The translations under genes were made by a program, and so were the position numbers. A DNA stretch of 15,380 nucleotides, from contig DHDT01000073.1 of NCBI GenBank assembly GCA_002399505.1, forward strand, positions 22,247 to 37,626. Reading direction: 5' to 3'. Shown in pieces: positions 6,836 to 13,943 of this stretch; the stretch's first letter is position 1, and the number at the start of each line of letters is the position of its first letter. The notes under the pieces are model-generated. The model worked only from the letters and a program-made list of their open reading frames with translations. It was not told the DNA's origin and made no database searches. This stretch comes from Caryophanales bacterium UBA4869. GTDB lineage: Bacteria; Bacillota_I; Bacilli_A; RFN20; CAG-288.

Positions 6836-7635
6836 TGATCTCAATCAAAACACCTAGAGAACAGGAAATGATGAAGGCGGCGGGACTGAAATTAGGAGCG
6901 ATCTTCGATTTGCTTCTTCCTGAAATCAGACCAGGCCGTACCACGTATGAGATCGACAAGCTGGCTGACAGATTTATTCGGGAATCAGGCTGCAAAGCAT
7001 CCTTCAAAGGATTCGACGGCTTCCCCGGTTCAGTCTGCACCTCTGTGAATGAAGTCCTGATTCACGGAATTCCCTCCAAAAACGTCATCCTCAAGGACGG
7101 TGATATCCTCAGCATCGATATGGGAAATGTCGACACGACAGGTTTCCAGGGCGATGCCTGCCGGACCTTCACTGTAGGAAGTGTCTCCGATGAAGCGAGT
7201 AAGCTCATCCGCTGCACCGAAGAGTGCTTCTATGAAGCCTATAAGATATGTAAGCCGGGAGTTCACCTCTATGAAATCTCCAAAGCCATTCAGAGAACAG
7301 CCGATAAATACGGCTTTGCTCTCTGTAAAGAATATGGCGGTCACGGCTTAGGCAAAGACATGCACGAAGATCCCTTCATCTACAACTACTATTCGCCGGA
7401 ATTGGGACTTGGTCCCTTCTTACGTCCCGGCATGTGTCTTGCCATTGAACCCATGGTATTGTCGGGGTCTTCTGAGATAAAGACTCTTGATGATGGCTGG
7501 GGTGTAGTATCAGCTGACGGAAAACTCACTTGCCATTATGAGAACGATATCATCATCACTGATGATGGCGCTGTGATCACTTCTGTCGATTCCAATGTCA
7601 GACGACATCTCAATGAATTGGAGAAACAAGAATGA
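6835..7635 (+). CDS. map: Methionine aminopeptidase, type I
   Basis: This cytosolic metalloprotease removes the initiator Met from nascent proteins after deformylation. The five metal ligands of the family are present, numbered from the ATG at 6835: D95, D107, H170, E205 and E236. H77 in HGIP and the [13 protein letters not shown] block are also present. The start [11 protein letters not shown] matches the family N-terminus; the ATG overlaps the adk TGA by one base, and a GTG one codon earlier is less likely. Two oddities stand out: D95 and D107 are 12 residues apart rather than the usual 11, and the normal QFEHT motif reads HYEND. The product is 266 residues, slightly longer than the roughly 250 common in Bacillota. 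Confidence 0.95.
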   Translation: MISIKTPREQEMMKAAGLKLGAIFDLLLPEIRPGRTTYEIDKLADRFIRESGCKASFKGFDGFPGSVCTSVNEVLIHGIPSKNVILKDGDILSIDMGNVDTTGFQGDACRTFTVGSVSDEASKLIRCTEECFYEAYKICKPGVHLYEISKAIQRTADKYGFALCKEYGGHGLGKDMHEDPFIYNYYSPELGLGPFLRPGMCLAIEPMVLSGSSEIKTLDDGWGVVSADGKLTCHYENDIIITDDGAVITSVDSNVRRHLNELEKQE

Positions 7636-7850
7636 GCAGAGAAGATTTCATCAAGATGGAAGGGACGGTTCTCGAGTCCCTACCCGCCGAGAAATATTCG
7701 GTACAACTCGACGGAGGTGCAGTGATCAGAGCCAGGATCTCAGGTAAGATGAGGATGAACAAGATCCGTATTCTTCCAGGAGATAAGGTCACTGTGGAAA
7801 TCTCCCCTTATGATGTCACCAATGGCTGCATCGTCTACCGATACAAATAA
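7632..7850 (+). CDS. infA: Translation initiation factor IF-1
   Basis: This 72-residue S1/OB-fold factor binds the ribosomal A site during initiation. The sequence [29 protein letters not shown] and the ending GCIVYRYK match the family along the whole length. The start overlaps the map stop by four bases (ATGA), so the two are coupled. It is followed by rpmJ after 16 bases, the conserved Gram-positive arrangement. Confidence 0.97.
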   Translation: MSREDFIKMEGTVLESLPAEKYSVQLDGGAVIRARISGKMRMNKIRILPGDKVTVEISPYDVTNGCIVYRYK

Positions 7851-7866
7851 AGGAGAAAGCTAACGT

Positions 7867-7980
7867 ATGAAAGTTAGATCTTCAGTTAAGCCGATATGTG
7901 ATAAATGCCGCGTCATCAAACGTAAAGGCCGTGTCATGGTCATTTGCTCCAACCCTAAACACAAGCAGAGACAGGGCTAA
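7867..7980 (+). CDS. rpmJ: 50S ribosomal protein L36, zinc-binding (C+) type
   Basis: This 37-codon gene encodes [20 protein letters not shown] followed by [17 protein letters not shown]. The zinc ligands C11, C14, C27 and H32 of the C+ form are all present. L36 is the smallest large-subunit protein and binds 23S rRNA near the GTPase-associated region. AAAGGAG lies about 10 bases upstream of the ATG at 7867. Its location between infA and rpsM is canonical, and its length is exactly the family norm. Confidence 0.97.
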   Translation: MKVRSSVKPICDKCRVIKRKGRVMVICSNPKHKQRQG

Positions 7981-8002
7981 ATGAAAGGACAAGATTAAAA
8001 AT

Positions 8003-8377
8003 ATGGCTAGAATCGCTGGAGTTGATATTCCAAACGACAAGCAGCTGGTCTATTCCCTGACCTATATCTACGGAATCGGACACACTCTTGCTAACAAGAT
8101 CTGCGTCGACGCTAAAGTCGATGGAACTAAAAGAGTAAAGGACTGCTCCGAGGATGAACTCACTGCTGTCCGTACTCAGATCACTAAGTATCAGGTTGAA
8201 GGTGACCTGCGCCGCGAAGTCGCTCTTAATATCAAGAGACTCGAGGAAATCGGAACCTATCGTGGTCAGAGACATAAGAGAAATCTTCCCTGCCGTGGCC
8301 AAAGAGATAAGACTAATGCTCGTACTTCAAAAGGTCCGAGAAAGACCGTTGCCAACCACAAAAAGGCAACGATGTAA
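8003..8377 (+). CDS. rpsM: 30S ribosomal protein S13
   Basis: S13 lies in the 30S head and contacts P-site tRNA and the central protuberance of the large subunit. It begins [14 protein letters not shown], has YIYGIG at the helix-turn and the basic tail [17 protein letters not shown] followed by [11 protein letters not shown]. At 124 residues it is of normal length. The ribosome binding site is less ideal than its neighbours': AAAGGA at 7983-7988 lies about 14 bases before the ATG. No better start is visible and the N-terminus is canonical, so the start is secure. Confidence 0.97.
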   Translation: MARIAGVDIPNDKQLVYSLTYIYGIGHTLANKICVDAKVDGTKRVKDCSEDELTAVRTQITKYQVEGDLRREVALNIKRLEEIGTYRGQRHKRNLPCRGQRDKTNARTSKGPRKTVANHKKATM

Positions 8378-8396
8378 TCGGGGAGGAGATTGAAAA

Positions 8397-8858
8397 ATGG
8401 CTGAAACCGAGAAAAAATCAGTTGCTAGCAGCATTCTGTCTGCTACTCCGACTGTCGCTGCCAAAAAGGGCGGCAAGAAGACTACTATCCGTAAGAAGAA
8501 ATCCAAACTCAACTTTACTAAGGGTATTGCCCACATCCACTCTTCCTATTCCAATACCATCATCTCTATCACTGATGAGACCGGTAAGGTTATCGCCTGG
8601 GCCAGTGCTGGCACCTGCGGTATGTCCGGTAGCAAAAAGTCCACTCCGTTCGCTGCTCAGGTTGCTGCGGCTACTGTCGCCAAGACCTGTGCTGACCGCG
8701 GCTTGAAGACTGTTGACGTCGAAGTCAAGGGCCCGGGCCCTGGACGTGAGACTGCTGTCAGAGCCCTTGAGGCTTCTGGTCTTAAGGTTCTTTCCATCTC
8801 CGATGTCACTCCTATTCCCCATAATGGCTGCCGTCCGCCTAAGAGACCTCGTGGTTGA
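8397..8858 (+). CDS. rpsK: 30S ribosomal protein S11 with N-terminal extension
   Basis: S11 forms part of the 30S platform near the mRNA exit and E site. The core runs from about residue 37 ([19 protein letters not shown]) through [16 protein letters not shown] and GPGPGRE to [18 protein letters not shown]. It is 153 residues against about 129 in Bacillus. The extra part is roughly 22 residues at the N-terminus ([16 protein letters not shown] onward). GGGGAGGAG lies about 7 bases before the ATG, and there is no later Met before the core, so the extension is likely real. Confidence 0.96.
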   Translation: MAETEKKSVASSILSATPTVAAKKGGKKTTIRKKKSKLNFTKGIAHIHSSYSNTIISITDETGKVIAWASAGTCGMSGSKKSTPFAAQVAAATVAKTCADRGLKTVDVEVKGPGPGRETAVRALEASGLKVLSISDVTPIPHNGCRPPKRPRG

Positions 8859-8884
8859 TCGAGAAAGGTAAAAGGAGAGTCGCA

Positions 8885-9850
8885 ATGAAACAATTCGTAC
8901 AGCCGAAATTCGATATCAGCAAGAACGATGTAACCCCAAGCTTTGGCCGCTTCACCATCACTCCTCTTGAAGAAGGCTATGGAGTCACAATCGGTAATGC
9001 TATGAGAAGAGTTTTGCTCTCTTCCTTACCAGGAATTGCCGTCTACGCTATCGAAGTCGATGGTGCTCATCACGAGTACACTCCCTTGAGTGGCGTTGTT
9101 GAAGATCTGACTGATATTGTTCTCAACATCAAGAACCTCGTCTTAAAGGATGAGTCTGATAATGAGGATGCCAGCTATACTTTGAAACTCGAAGTCAAGG
9201 GTGAGAAGGAAGTCAAGGCCGGGGACATCGTCTGCCCCGATATGGTCAGTGTCGTCAATAAAGATCTGACAATCTGCCATTTAGCCGCCAACGGCCACAT
9301 TAAGATGTCCCTCTATGCTAAGAAGGGCCGTGGATTCGTTACTGCTGAAGACAACAAGGATCCGGCTTGGCCTTTAGGACTTATTGCTGTTGACAGCAAT
9401 TTCTCTCCTATCGACAAAGTCAACGTCTCTGTTGAGCCTACCCGTGTCGGACATGATGCCAACTTCGAAAAGCTGGTCATTGAAGTCAACACCGATGGTT
9501 CCACCGAACCTAGTAAGGCTGTTGCTTTAGCTGCTAAGATCCTCGATGAGCACTTCAAGCTCTTTGAGAATCTTGACGAAGCTGTCAAGAGCGCTACCGT
9601 CATGGCTACTGCTCAGACCAAGCAGGAGAACAAGTTCACCACCATGTCGCTTGAGGATCTTGATCTCTCCGTTCGTTCCTACAACTGTCTTAAGAGAAAT
9701 GGTCTCAAGACTGTTCAGGATCTCTGCAACATGAAGGAATCTGAGTTGATGACCGTTCGTAACTTAGGCAAGAAGTCCTACAAGGAAATTCTTGATAAGC
9801 TCGCCGGAATCAACTTATCTCTCCAGCATGACGATAACACTAAAAAGTGA
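8885..9850 (+). CDS. rpoA: DNA-directed RNA polymerase subunit alpha
   Basis: Alpha dimerises to nucleate RNA polymerase assembly; its C-terminal domain contacts UP elements and activators. The N-terminal domain shows GYGVTIGNAMRRVLLSSLPG, the dimer and beta-contact segment. The C-terminal domain shows DLSVRSYNCLKRNGL, with R264, N267 and C268 corresponding to the DNA-contacting positions around E. coli R265, and later RNLGKKSYKEI. At 321 residues it is near the normal length. I chose the ATG at 8885, preceded by AAAGGAGAG, over an upstream in-frame TTG at 8855 that would overlap the rpsK stop and add a non-family sequence. Confidence 0.97.
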   Translation: MKQFVQPKFDISKNDVTPSFGRFTITPLEEGYGVTIGNAMRRVLLSSLPGIAVYAIEVDGAHHEYTPLSGVVEDLTDIVLNIKNLVLKDESDNEDASYTLKLEVKGEKEVKAGDIVCPDMVSVVNKDLTICHLAANGHIKMSLYAKKGRGFVTAEDNKDPAWPLGLIAVDSNFSPIDKVNVSVEPTRVGHDANFEKLVIEVNTDGSTEPSKAVALAAKILDEHFKLFENLDEAVKSATVMATAQTKQENKFTTMSLEDLDLSVRSYNCLKRNGLKTVQDLCNMKESELMTVRNLGKKSYKEILDKLAGINLSLQHDDNTKK

Positions 9851-9861
9851 GGTAAAGACAT

Positions 9862-10269
9862 ATGGGTACTATCGGTAGAAAGAATGTACACGGCAAAGGC
9901 GGTGTCCGCTTCAAGGCGGGCTTCACCTCTGATAAAGAGAAGAACATGCTCAGAAACGTCGTCTCTCAGCTCATCATCTCAGGACAGGTTGAAGTAACTT
10001 TCACTGTCGCTAAGCGTGCTCAGCAGAAGGCCGAGCGTATGGTCACATACGCCAAGAAGGGTGATTTAGCTGCTCGCAGACAGGCCGCCAGGTTTGTCCG
10101 TGAAGTCGGTTTTGAAGATCCCAAGACCAAGAAGAATGCTTTACAGAAGCTCTTCGACGTCTATGGCCCCAAGTATAAGGACAGAAATGGTGGCTACACC
10201 AGAGTCCTGAAGCTTGAAAACCGTCGTGGCGACAACGCCCCGATGGCTCTTCTCGCCTTCGTCGACTAG
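9862..10269 (+). CDS. rplQ: 50S ribosomal protein L17
   Basis: L17 lies at the exit-tunnel rim. The core KRGDL-like segment appears as KKGDLAARRQAARFVR, followed by NALQKLFD and GGYTRVLKLENRRGDNAPMALL. At 135 residues it is longer than the usual roughly 120. Most of the difference is at the N-terminus, where the usual RKLGR and QRKAML motifs are replaced by a Gly/Lys-rich stretch (NVHGKGGVRFKAGFTSDKEK). The ribosome binding site is a modest GAGG overlapping the rpoA stop. It is the last gene of the supercluster and is followed 10 bases later by a terminator. Confidence 0.95.
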   Translation: MGTIGRKNVHGKGGVRFKAGFTSDKEKNMLRNVVSQLIISGQVEVTFTVAKRAQQKAERMVTYAKKGDLAARRQAARFVREVGFEDPKTKKNALQKLFDVYGPKYKDRNGGYTRVLKLENRRGDNAPMALLAFVD

Positions 10270-10278
10270 TTCATTAAA

Positions 10279-10306
10279 AGGGAACGGAGAAATCCGTTCT
10301 CTTTTT
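10279..10306 (+). terminator. Rho-independent terminator after rplQ
   Basis: A ten-pair stem (10279-10288 with 10293-10302, including one G-U pair) encloses a GAAA tetraloop at 10289-10292. A T run at 10302-10306 follows. It begins 10 bases after the rplQ stop and closes the supercluster. Read on the other strand, the hairpin is followed by CCTTTT, so weaker backup termination of the convergent GH13 gene is possible. Confidence 0.9.
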
Positions 10307-10312
10307 CATTTA

Positions 10313-10339
10313 AAAAGCGGAGCCAAAAGCTCCGCTTTT
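10313..10339 (-). terminator. Rho-independent terminator of the GH13 gene, probably bidirectional
   Basis: Perfect 11-base arms (AAAAGCGGAGC at 10313-10323 and GCTCCGCTTTT at 10329-10339) flank a five-base loop. On the minus strand the stem ends in a T run, and it lies about 20 bases after the GH13 stop. The A and T tracts on both sides make it usable in either direction, giving a second stop for rplQ transcripts. Confidence 0.88.
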
Positions 10340-10358
10340 ACTCTGGATATATTTCTTA

Positions 10359-11909
10359 TCAGAGCTTGAGGATGACTAATGATTTTGGAGAAATGACTAG
10401 CTTTCCGCTATCGATTTTGAAAGAACCAATCTGGAGGAGGACATCATTAGAGACGGCTATGTTTTCAAATGTCTCTTCTTCTAGACGGGGATTGATGACA
10501 ACGAGGACTTTCTGACCTTCTTTTTCTCTGATGTAGGCTAAGGCGCTGTCTTTTCTTTTCAGGGGAAGAAGCTTGAAAGAGGCGTCGTTATCTAAGGCGA
10601 TTTCTCTGTTTTTGCAGGACAGAAGCTTTTTGACGAAAGAAAGAAGGGATGAGTCTTTATTTTCCTGTTTTTCCACATTTATCTTCCTATAGTCAGGATT
10701 GACCTTGATGTAGGAAGAGTTAGCCTTGGTGAAACCGGCTTTACTAGCTGAGTTCCACTGCATGGGAGTTCTTGTTCCGGTTCTCTGATAACCGCCTTCG
10801 ACTGACTCCAGGTTATCAAGGTAGTTCATTCCGATTTCGTCTCCGTAATACATGAAGGGAACGTTTGGAATCGTATACATGAAGGTATAGTAGAATTTGA
10901 GTTCTTCGTCCGTGAGCCATTTCTTTATTCGGTCGGTGTCGTGATTGCCAGAGATCATACTGACATAGTCCTGTCTTTCCTTTCCAAAAGACTGAACGAT
11001 TTCAAAGTGATCGAGGAAGGTCAGGGCATTGCTGTCTTTTTCGGTGAAACGAAAATACGGCTTATCGCTTCTGGTCATCGCATTATTGTATTTTGTATAG
11101 CCGTCCTGAAGGAGGAAATCCATGTTGAATCCGGCTAGAAGGGATTTTTCAGGATCGTTCCATTCCGAGACAAAGGCCGATTCAGGATACTTTTCTTTGA
11201 CTGAAGAGAATATCTGCTGCCAGACTTTGATAGTGTCAGCACAGAAGGCATCACGTTTGACTAGCCAGCCTGCCATATCACAGCGGAAGCCGTCGCAGCC
11301 CTTATCTAACCAGAACAAAATGACATCGATCATACTCTGAATGGTTTTCTGAGGACCTTTGTCGGTGATCTTTTCTTCGTAGCTAGGATTCTTAACTTCG
11401 CCAAAGCCGTAATTTAAAGCCGGTTGGATAGAGAAGAAATTAGTGGCGACTGAACCGGACCTTTTTGTAAAACCGCGGATGCATGGTATATCCTCCGTGG
11501 CATCCCAGACGGACTTAGTCCAGATATAGCGGTCGCTGAATTCATTATGGTCATTGTCGCAGGATTCTTTGAACCATTTAGATTCGATGGAGGTGTGGCC
11601 AGGGACTAAGTCGAGAAGAACTTTGATTCCTCTTTTGTGGCACTCGGAAAAGAGAGTGTAGCAAAGTTCATTGGTTCCGTATCTTTTGGCTACTTTATAG
11701 AAATCGGTGACATCATAGCCGGCATCATAAAAAGGAGATTCGAATATCGGGTTGATCCACAAAGCGTTGAAACCCAGGCTCTTGATATAATCGAGCTTTT
11801 TGATTATACCGGCCAAATCACCGATTCCATCGCCGTTTGTATCGAGAAATGATTGCGGATAAATCTCATAGAAGCAGGCCTTTTTCAGCCATTCTGGATG
11901 TGTATACAT
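10359..11909 (-). CDS. Glycoside hydrolase family 13 enzyme, oligo-1,6-/alpha-glucosidase-like
   Basis: This 516-residue protein has a GH13 (beta/alpha)8 catalytic domain. The opening YEIYPQSFLDTNGDGIGDL contains the DxNxDGxGD calcium loop (residues 23-31) typical of oligo-1,6-glucosidase relatives. Conserved region II gives nucleophile D211 in GFRCD, region III gives acid/base E249 in VSEWNDP, and region IV gives H323-D324 in GNHDTDR. RTPMQWN lies further on. Region I reads DLVPGHTS rather than DLVVNHTS, and region V reads QPALN rather than QPDLN, so exact specificity (isomaltose, maltose, sucrose or trehalose-type) is uncertain. There is no signal peptide, implying action on imported oligosaccharides in the cytosol. 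AAAGGAAAA precedes the ATG. It is the last gene of a minus-strand unit, 15 bases after the aldo-keto reductase. Confidence 0.9.
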   Translation of the reverse strand: MYTHPEWLKKACFYEIYPQSFLDTNGDGIGDLAGIIKKLDYIKSLGFNALWINPIFESPFYDAGYDVTDFYKVAKRYGTNELCYTLFSECHKRGIKVLLDLVPGHTSIESKWFKESCDNDHNEFSDRYIWTKSVWDATEDIPCIRGFTKRSGSVATNFFSIQPALNYGFGEVKNPSYEEKITDKGPQKTIQSMIDVILFWLDKGCDGFRCDMAGWLVKRDAFCADTIKVWQQIFSSVKEKYPESAFVSEWNDPEKSLLAGFNMDFLLQDGYTKYNNAMTRSDKPYFRFTEKDSNALTFLDHFEIVQSFGKERQDYVSMISGNHDTDRIKKWLTDEELKFYYTFMYTIPNVPFMYYGDEIGMNYLDNLESVEGGYQRTGTRTPMQWNSASKAGFTKANSSYIKVNPDYRKINVEKQENKDSSLLSFVKKLLSCKNREIALDNDASFKLLPLKRKDSALAYIREKEGQKVLVVINPRLEEETFENIAVSNDVLLQIGSFKIDSGKLVISPKSLVILKL

Positions 11910-11924
11910 TATTCTTTTCCTTTA

Positions 11925-12839
11925 TCAGGGAAGAAGATGACCCGTAGATGCATAGAGCCTGTACCAGTCTTCTTTGGTGAGCTTGATCTTTGTCCCTTCC
12001 AGGCTTTCTTTGATGTGACTGAGATTCATGCTTCCGGTTATCACCTGGACAAAAGGCCCTAAGTCCGTCAAGAAGGAGGTGGCGATAGCGCAGTCGGTGG
12101 TCTTATATTTCAGAGCCAGTTCCTTTAAAAGATCCTGAGTCTTTTTGAGTTCGGGAACTTTGAAGATGGAACCTTTGAAGAAGCCATATTGATAAGGTGA
12201 CCAGCACTGGAGAGCCAGTCCTTCTTTCTTGATATAGAAGAAGAGACCGTCAGTATTGAGATGGTTTTCTTCCGGGTTATTGGCATTGAAAGTCTGACTG
12301 AGCAAGGAAAGCTGACCTAATCCCAATTGCAGCTGACAGCATTCAAGAGGATGCTCGCCATCTTCCTTTTTGAGATATTCGATCTGACTGACGTCCATAT
12401 TGGAGACACCGAAGTGATGCACTAAGCCGTTATCATATAAGGAGTTGAAGGAACGGCTTATTTCTTTATTGTCCATGAAGATATCAGGACGATGCAGAAG
12501 ATAACTGTCGAGATAGGAAAGATGCATTCTTTCCAAAGAGGCCTTCAAGGAGTTTTTGATATGGTCTTCCGACAAGTCATAATGGGGGAAGATGTTATCT
12601 TCTTTGACTATTCCGCATTTGCTTTGAATGATCATTCTGGTTCGTAAGTCAGGGTTTCGTTTGATGACTTCTCCCAATTTGATTTCAGATTCATGGCGAC
12701 AATAGACATCGGAGATATCAAAGAAAGAAACGCCCATCGATAAGGCCCCTTCGATGATGTTCTCCAATTCTTCAACTGAGATGTCTTTTAATCTCATCAG
12801 ACCTAAGGCTAAACGATTATCAGAATAAATGCTGTTCAT
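11925..12839 (-). CDS. Aldo/keto reductase, YdhF-like
   Basis: This 304-residue protein is an NAD(P)H-dependent aldo-keto reductase. The catalytic tetrad is readable as D41 (FFDISDVY), Y46, K74 (IIQSKCG) and H116 (LLHRPD). HFGVSNM and the C-terminal ITGSMNLSHIKESL, which would help bind the cofactor phosphate, are also present. The SKCGI, HRPDIFMDNKE and LTKEDWYRLY segments resemble E. coli YdhF, whose physiological substrate is unknown. AAAGGAG lies about 9 bases before the ATG. The gene follows the ybaK-type gene by 19 bases and precedes the GH13 gene by 15, so the three are probably cotranscribed. Nothing in the sequence identifies the substrate. Confidence 0.9.
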   Translation of the reverse strand: MNSIYSDNRLALGLMRLKDISVEELENIIEGALSMGVSFFDISDVYCRHESEIKLGEVIKRNPDLRTRMIIQSKCGIVKEDNIFPHYDLSEDHIKNSLKASLERMHLSYLDSYLLHRPDIFMDNKEISRSFNSLYDNGLVHHFGVSNMDVSQIEYLKKEDGEHPLECCQLQLGLGQLSLLSQTFNANNPEENHLNTDGLFFYIKKEGLALQCWSPYQYGFFKGSIFKVPELKKTQDLLKELALKYKTTDCAIATSFLTDLGPFVQVITGSMNLSHIKESLEGTKIKLTKEDWYRLYASTGHLLP

Positions 12840-12858
12840 ACTGCTGTACTCCTTTCAA

Positions 12859-13326
12859 TCAGTCGATCAGGGAAACAAAAGTGACCGAAGCGGCTTTGAC
12901 GAGGTCTTTAGGATTCAGACCAACCTGCAATCCAATTTTACCACCGGAGACGAAGACCTGCTCATAATCCAGAGCGGAAATATCGACGAAAGTAGAAAAC
13001 TTTTTCTTCATGCCGATAGGAGAACAGCCACCGTGAACATAGCCAGTGAGCGGAAGGAGTTCTTTCTGGGTTATCATTTCGATGTTCTTTTCTCCACAGG
13101 CTTTGGCCGCTTTCTTCAGGTTGAGTTCTCCAAAGGCGGGAATGACGAACACATAGTGATCACGGCTTTTTCCAATAGTGACGAGGGTCTTGAAGACGGT
13201 CTTTTCATCTTCTCCTAAGGCTTTGGCAACTTCTTCGGCACTGACTGCTTTTGAATCAGTATAGTCTTTGACAATATAGTTGATTTTTTCCTGTGTTAAT
13301 AGACGCATGACATTGGTTTTAGTCAT
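12859..13326 (-). CDS. ybaK: YbaK-type aminoacyl-tRNA deacylase (Cys-tRNA(Pro)/Cys-tRNA(Cys) deacylase)
   Basis: This 155-residue protein belongs to the YbaK/EbsC branch of the YbaK/ProX trans-editing family. In Haemophilus and E. coli, these hydrolyse Cys-tRNA(Pro) made by prolyl-tRNA synthetase error. The catalytic lysine is K46 in VFKTL, the same number as in E. coli YbaK. The LKKAAKA, GYVHGGCSPIGMKKK and VFVSGGKIGLQVGL segments match the family. I chose the ATG at 13326 (MTKTNVMRLL) because AAAGGAGA lies about 6 bases upstream; an in-frame ATG at 13365 has no such site and adds a non-family sequence. It is first in the minus-strand unit and divergent from the flavin-reductase-like gene. 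Confidence 0.92.
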   Translation of the reverse strand: MTKTNVMRLLTQEKINYIVKDYTDSKAVSAEEVAKALGEDEKTVFKTLVTIGKSRDHYVFVIPAFGELNLKKAAKACGEKNIEMITQKELLPLTGYVHGGCSPIGMKKKFSTFVDISALDYEQVFVSGGKIGLQVGLNPKDLVKAASVTFVSLID

Positions 13327-13352
13327 TTTGTATCTCCTTTTCTGATTATTTA

Positions 13353-13383
13353 TTGATATGTACAAATAAATTTACTATATAAT
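13353..13383 (+). promoter_or_regulatory. Candidate sigma-A promoter for the flavin-reductase-like gene
   Basis: TTGATA at 13353-13358 could be the -35 element, with TATATA at 13376-13381 (spacer 17) or TATAAT at 13378-13383 (spacer 19) as the -10. Transcription would start near 13390, leaving a 5' leader of about 20 bases that contains the GGAGG site at 13402-13406. The same 86-base AT-rich interval must also hold the promoter for the divergent ybaK-type unit, but I could not pick a convincing minus-strand -35/-10 pair. Confidence 0.5.
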
Positions 13384-13412
13384 ATATGAAAAGCAGCTTA
13401 TGGAGGAAAACT

Positions 13413-13943
13413 ATGAGAGAAATCAGCGGCGAGACATTTGTCAAAGAGAATCCGATTACGATGCTTTCGCAGGATTTTATGATTCTCATGGCCCAACATG
13501 AAGGTGTCACTAACGGAATGACTATTTCCTGGGGTGAGTTTGGCTACCTATGGAATCAGCCTGTCTTCACAGTATTTGTCAGGAAAGAACGCTTCACTAA
13601 GCATCTTTTGGATGAAAGCGACTTTTGTTCACTCTGCCGACTTAATGAGATTGGTCACCAATATACTTCTTATTTTGGAACTGTCTCGGGCCGTGATCAC
13701 GACAAGTTCAAGGACAAAGGCCTTGTTGTCAATCATAGTCAGGCTGCTCCCTATATCGAAAACAGCAATCTGGTTATTATCGGAAAGAAACTATACTCGA
13801 CTAAGCTTAAACGTTTCGATTTCAATGATAAGGAAGTCTTTACTTCTAACTATACCGGCAATTCTCTTCATTACGTCTATGTCTATCGAATAGAAAAAGT
13901 TCTTGTACCTGATAAGCCGATCATTTTAAGTCATTTGATGTAA
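13413..13943 (+). CDS. Flavin reductase-like domain protein (FMN-binding split-barrel)
   Basis: This 176-residue protein resembles the small flavin reductase-like FMN-binding proteins found in anaerobic Bacillota. The diagnostic pattern is NGMTISWGEFGYLWNQPVF (residues 34-52), then VRKERFTKHLL, and GTVSGRDHDKFKDKGL around residues 87-102. The substrate or electron partner is not evident. I chose the ATG at 13413 because GGAGG sits 6 bases upstream; an ATG at 13386 lies at the likely promoter and has no ribosome binding site. The gene is preceded by its own candidate promoter and appears monocistronic. Its last 23 bases overlap the 3' end of fmt on the other strand. A general flavoprotein oxidoreductase role is as far as the sequence goes. 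Confidence 0.82.
   Translation: MREISGETFVKENPITMLSQDFMILMAQHEGVTNGMTISWGEFGYLWNQPVFTVFVRKERFTKHLLDESDFCSLCRLNEIGHQYTSYFGTVSGRDHDKFKDKGLVVNHSQAAPYIENSNLVIIGKKLYSTKLKRFDFNDKEVFTSNYTGNSLHYVYVYRIEKVLVPDKPIILSHLM

Noticed and set aside
8855..8884. TTG at 8855 as the rpoA start
   Set aside because: It overlaps the rpsK stop and adds ten residues not found in the family; the ATG at 8885 has AAAGGAGAG upstream.
8418..8885. 155-codon minus-strand open frame opposite rpsK
   Set aside because: It is Ser/Arg-rich shadow translation of a highly biased ribosomal gene, with no family resemblance.
1..10269. Mycoplasma-type genetic code (TGA as Trp)
   Set aside because: TGA is the natural stop of rplP, adk and map, and Trp positions are TGG.
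10270..10358. Small RNA or riboswitch between rplQ and the GH13 gene
   Set aside because: The interval is fully explained by two simple terminator hairpins.
13327..13365. Upstream ATG at 13365 for the ybaK-type gene
   Set aside because: The added residues would be encoded by the ribosome binding site region of the better start at 13326 and do not match the family.
13386..13412. Upstream ATG at 13386 for the flavin-reductase-like gene
   Set aside because: It lies next to the predicted -10 element, leaving no room for a ribosome binding site, while 13413 has GGAGG at proper distance.
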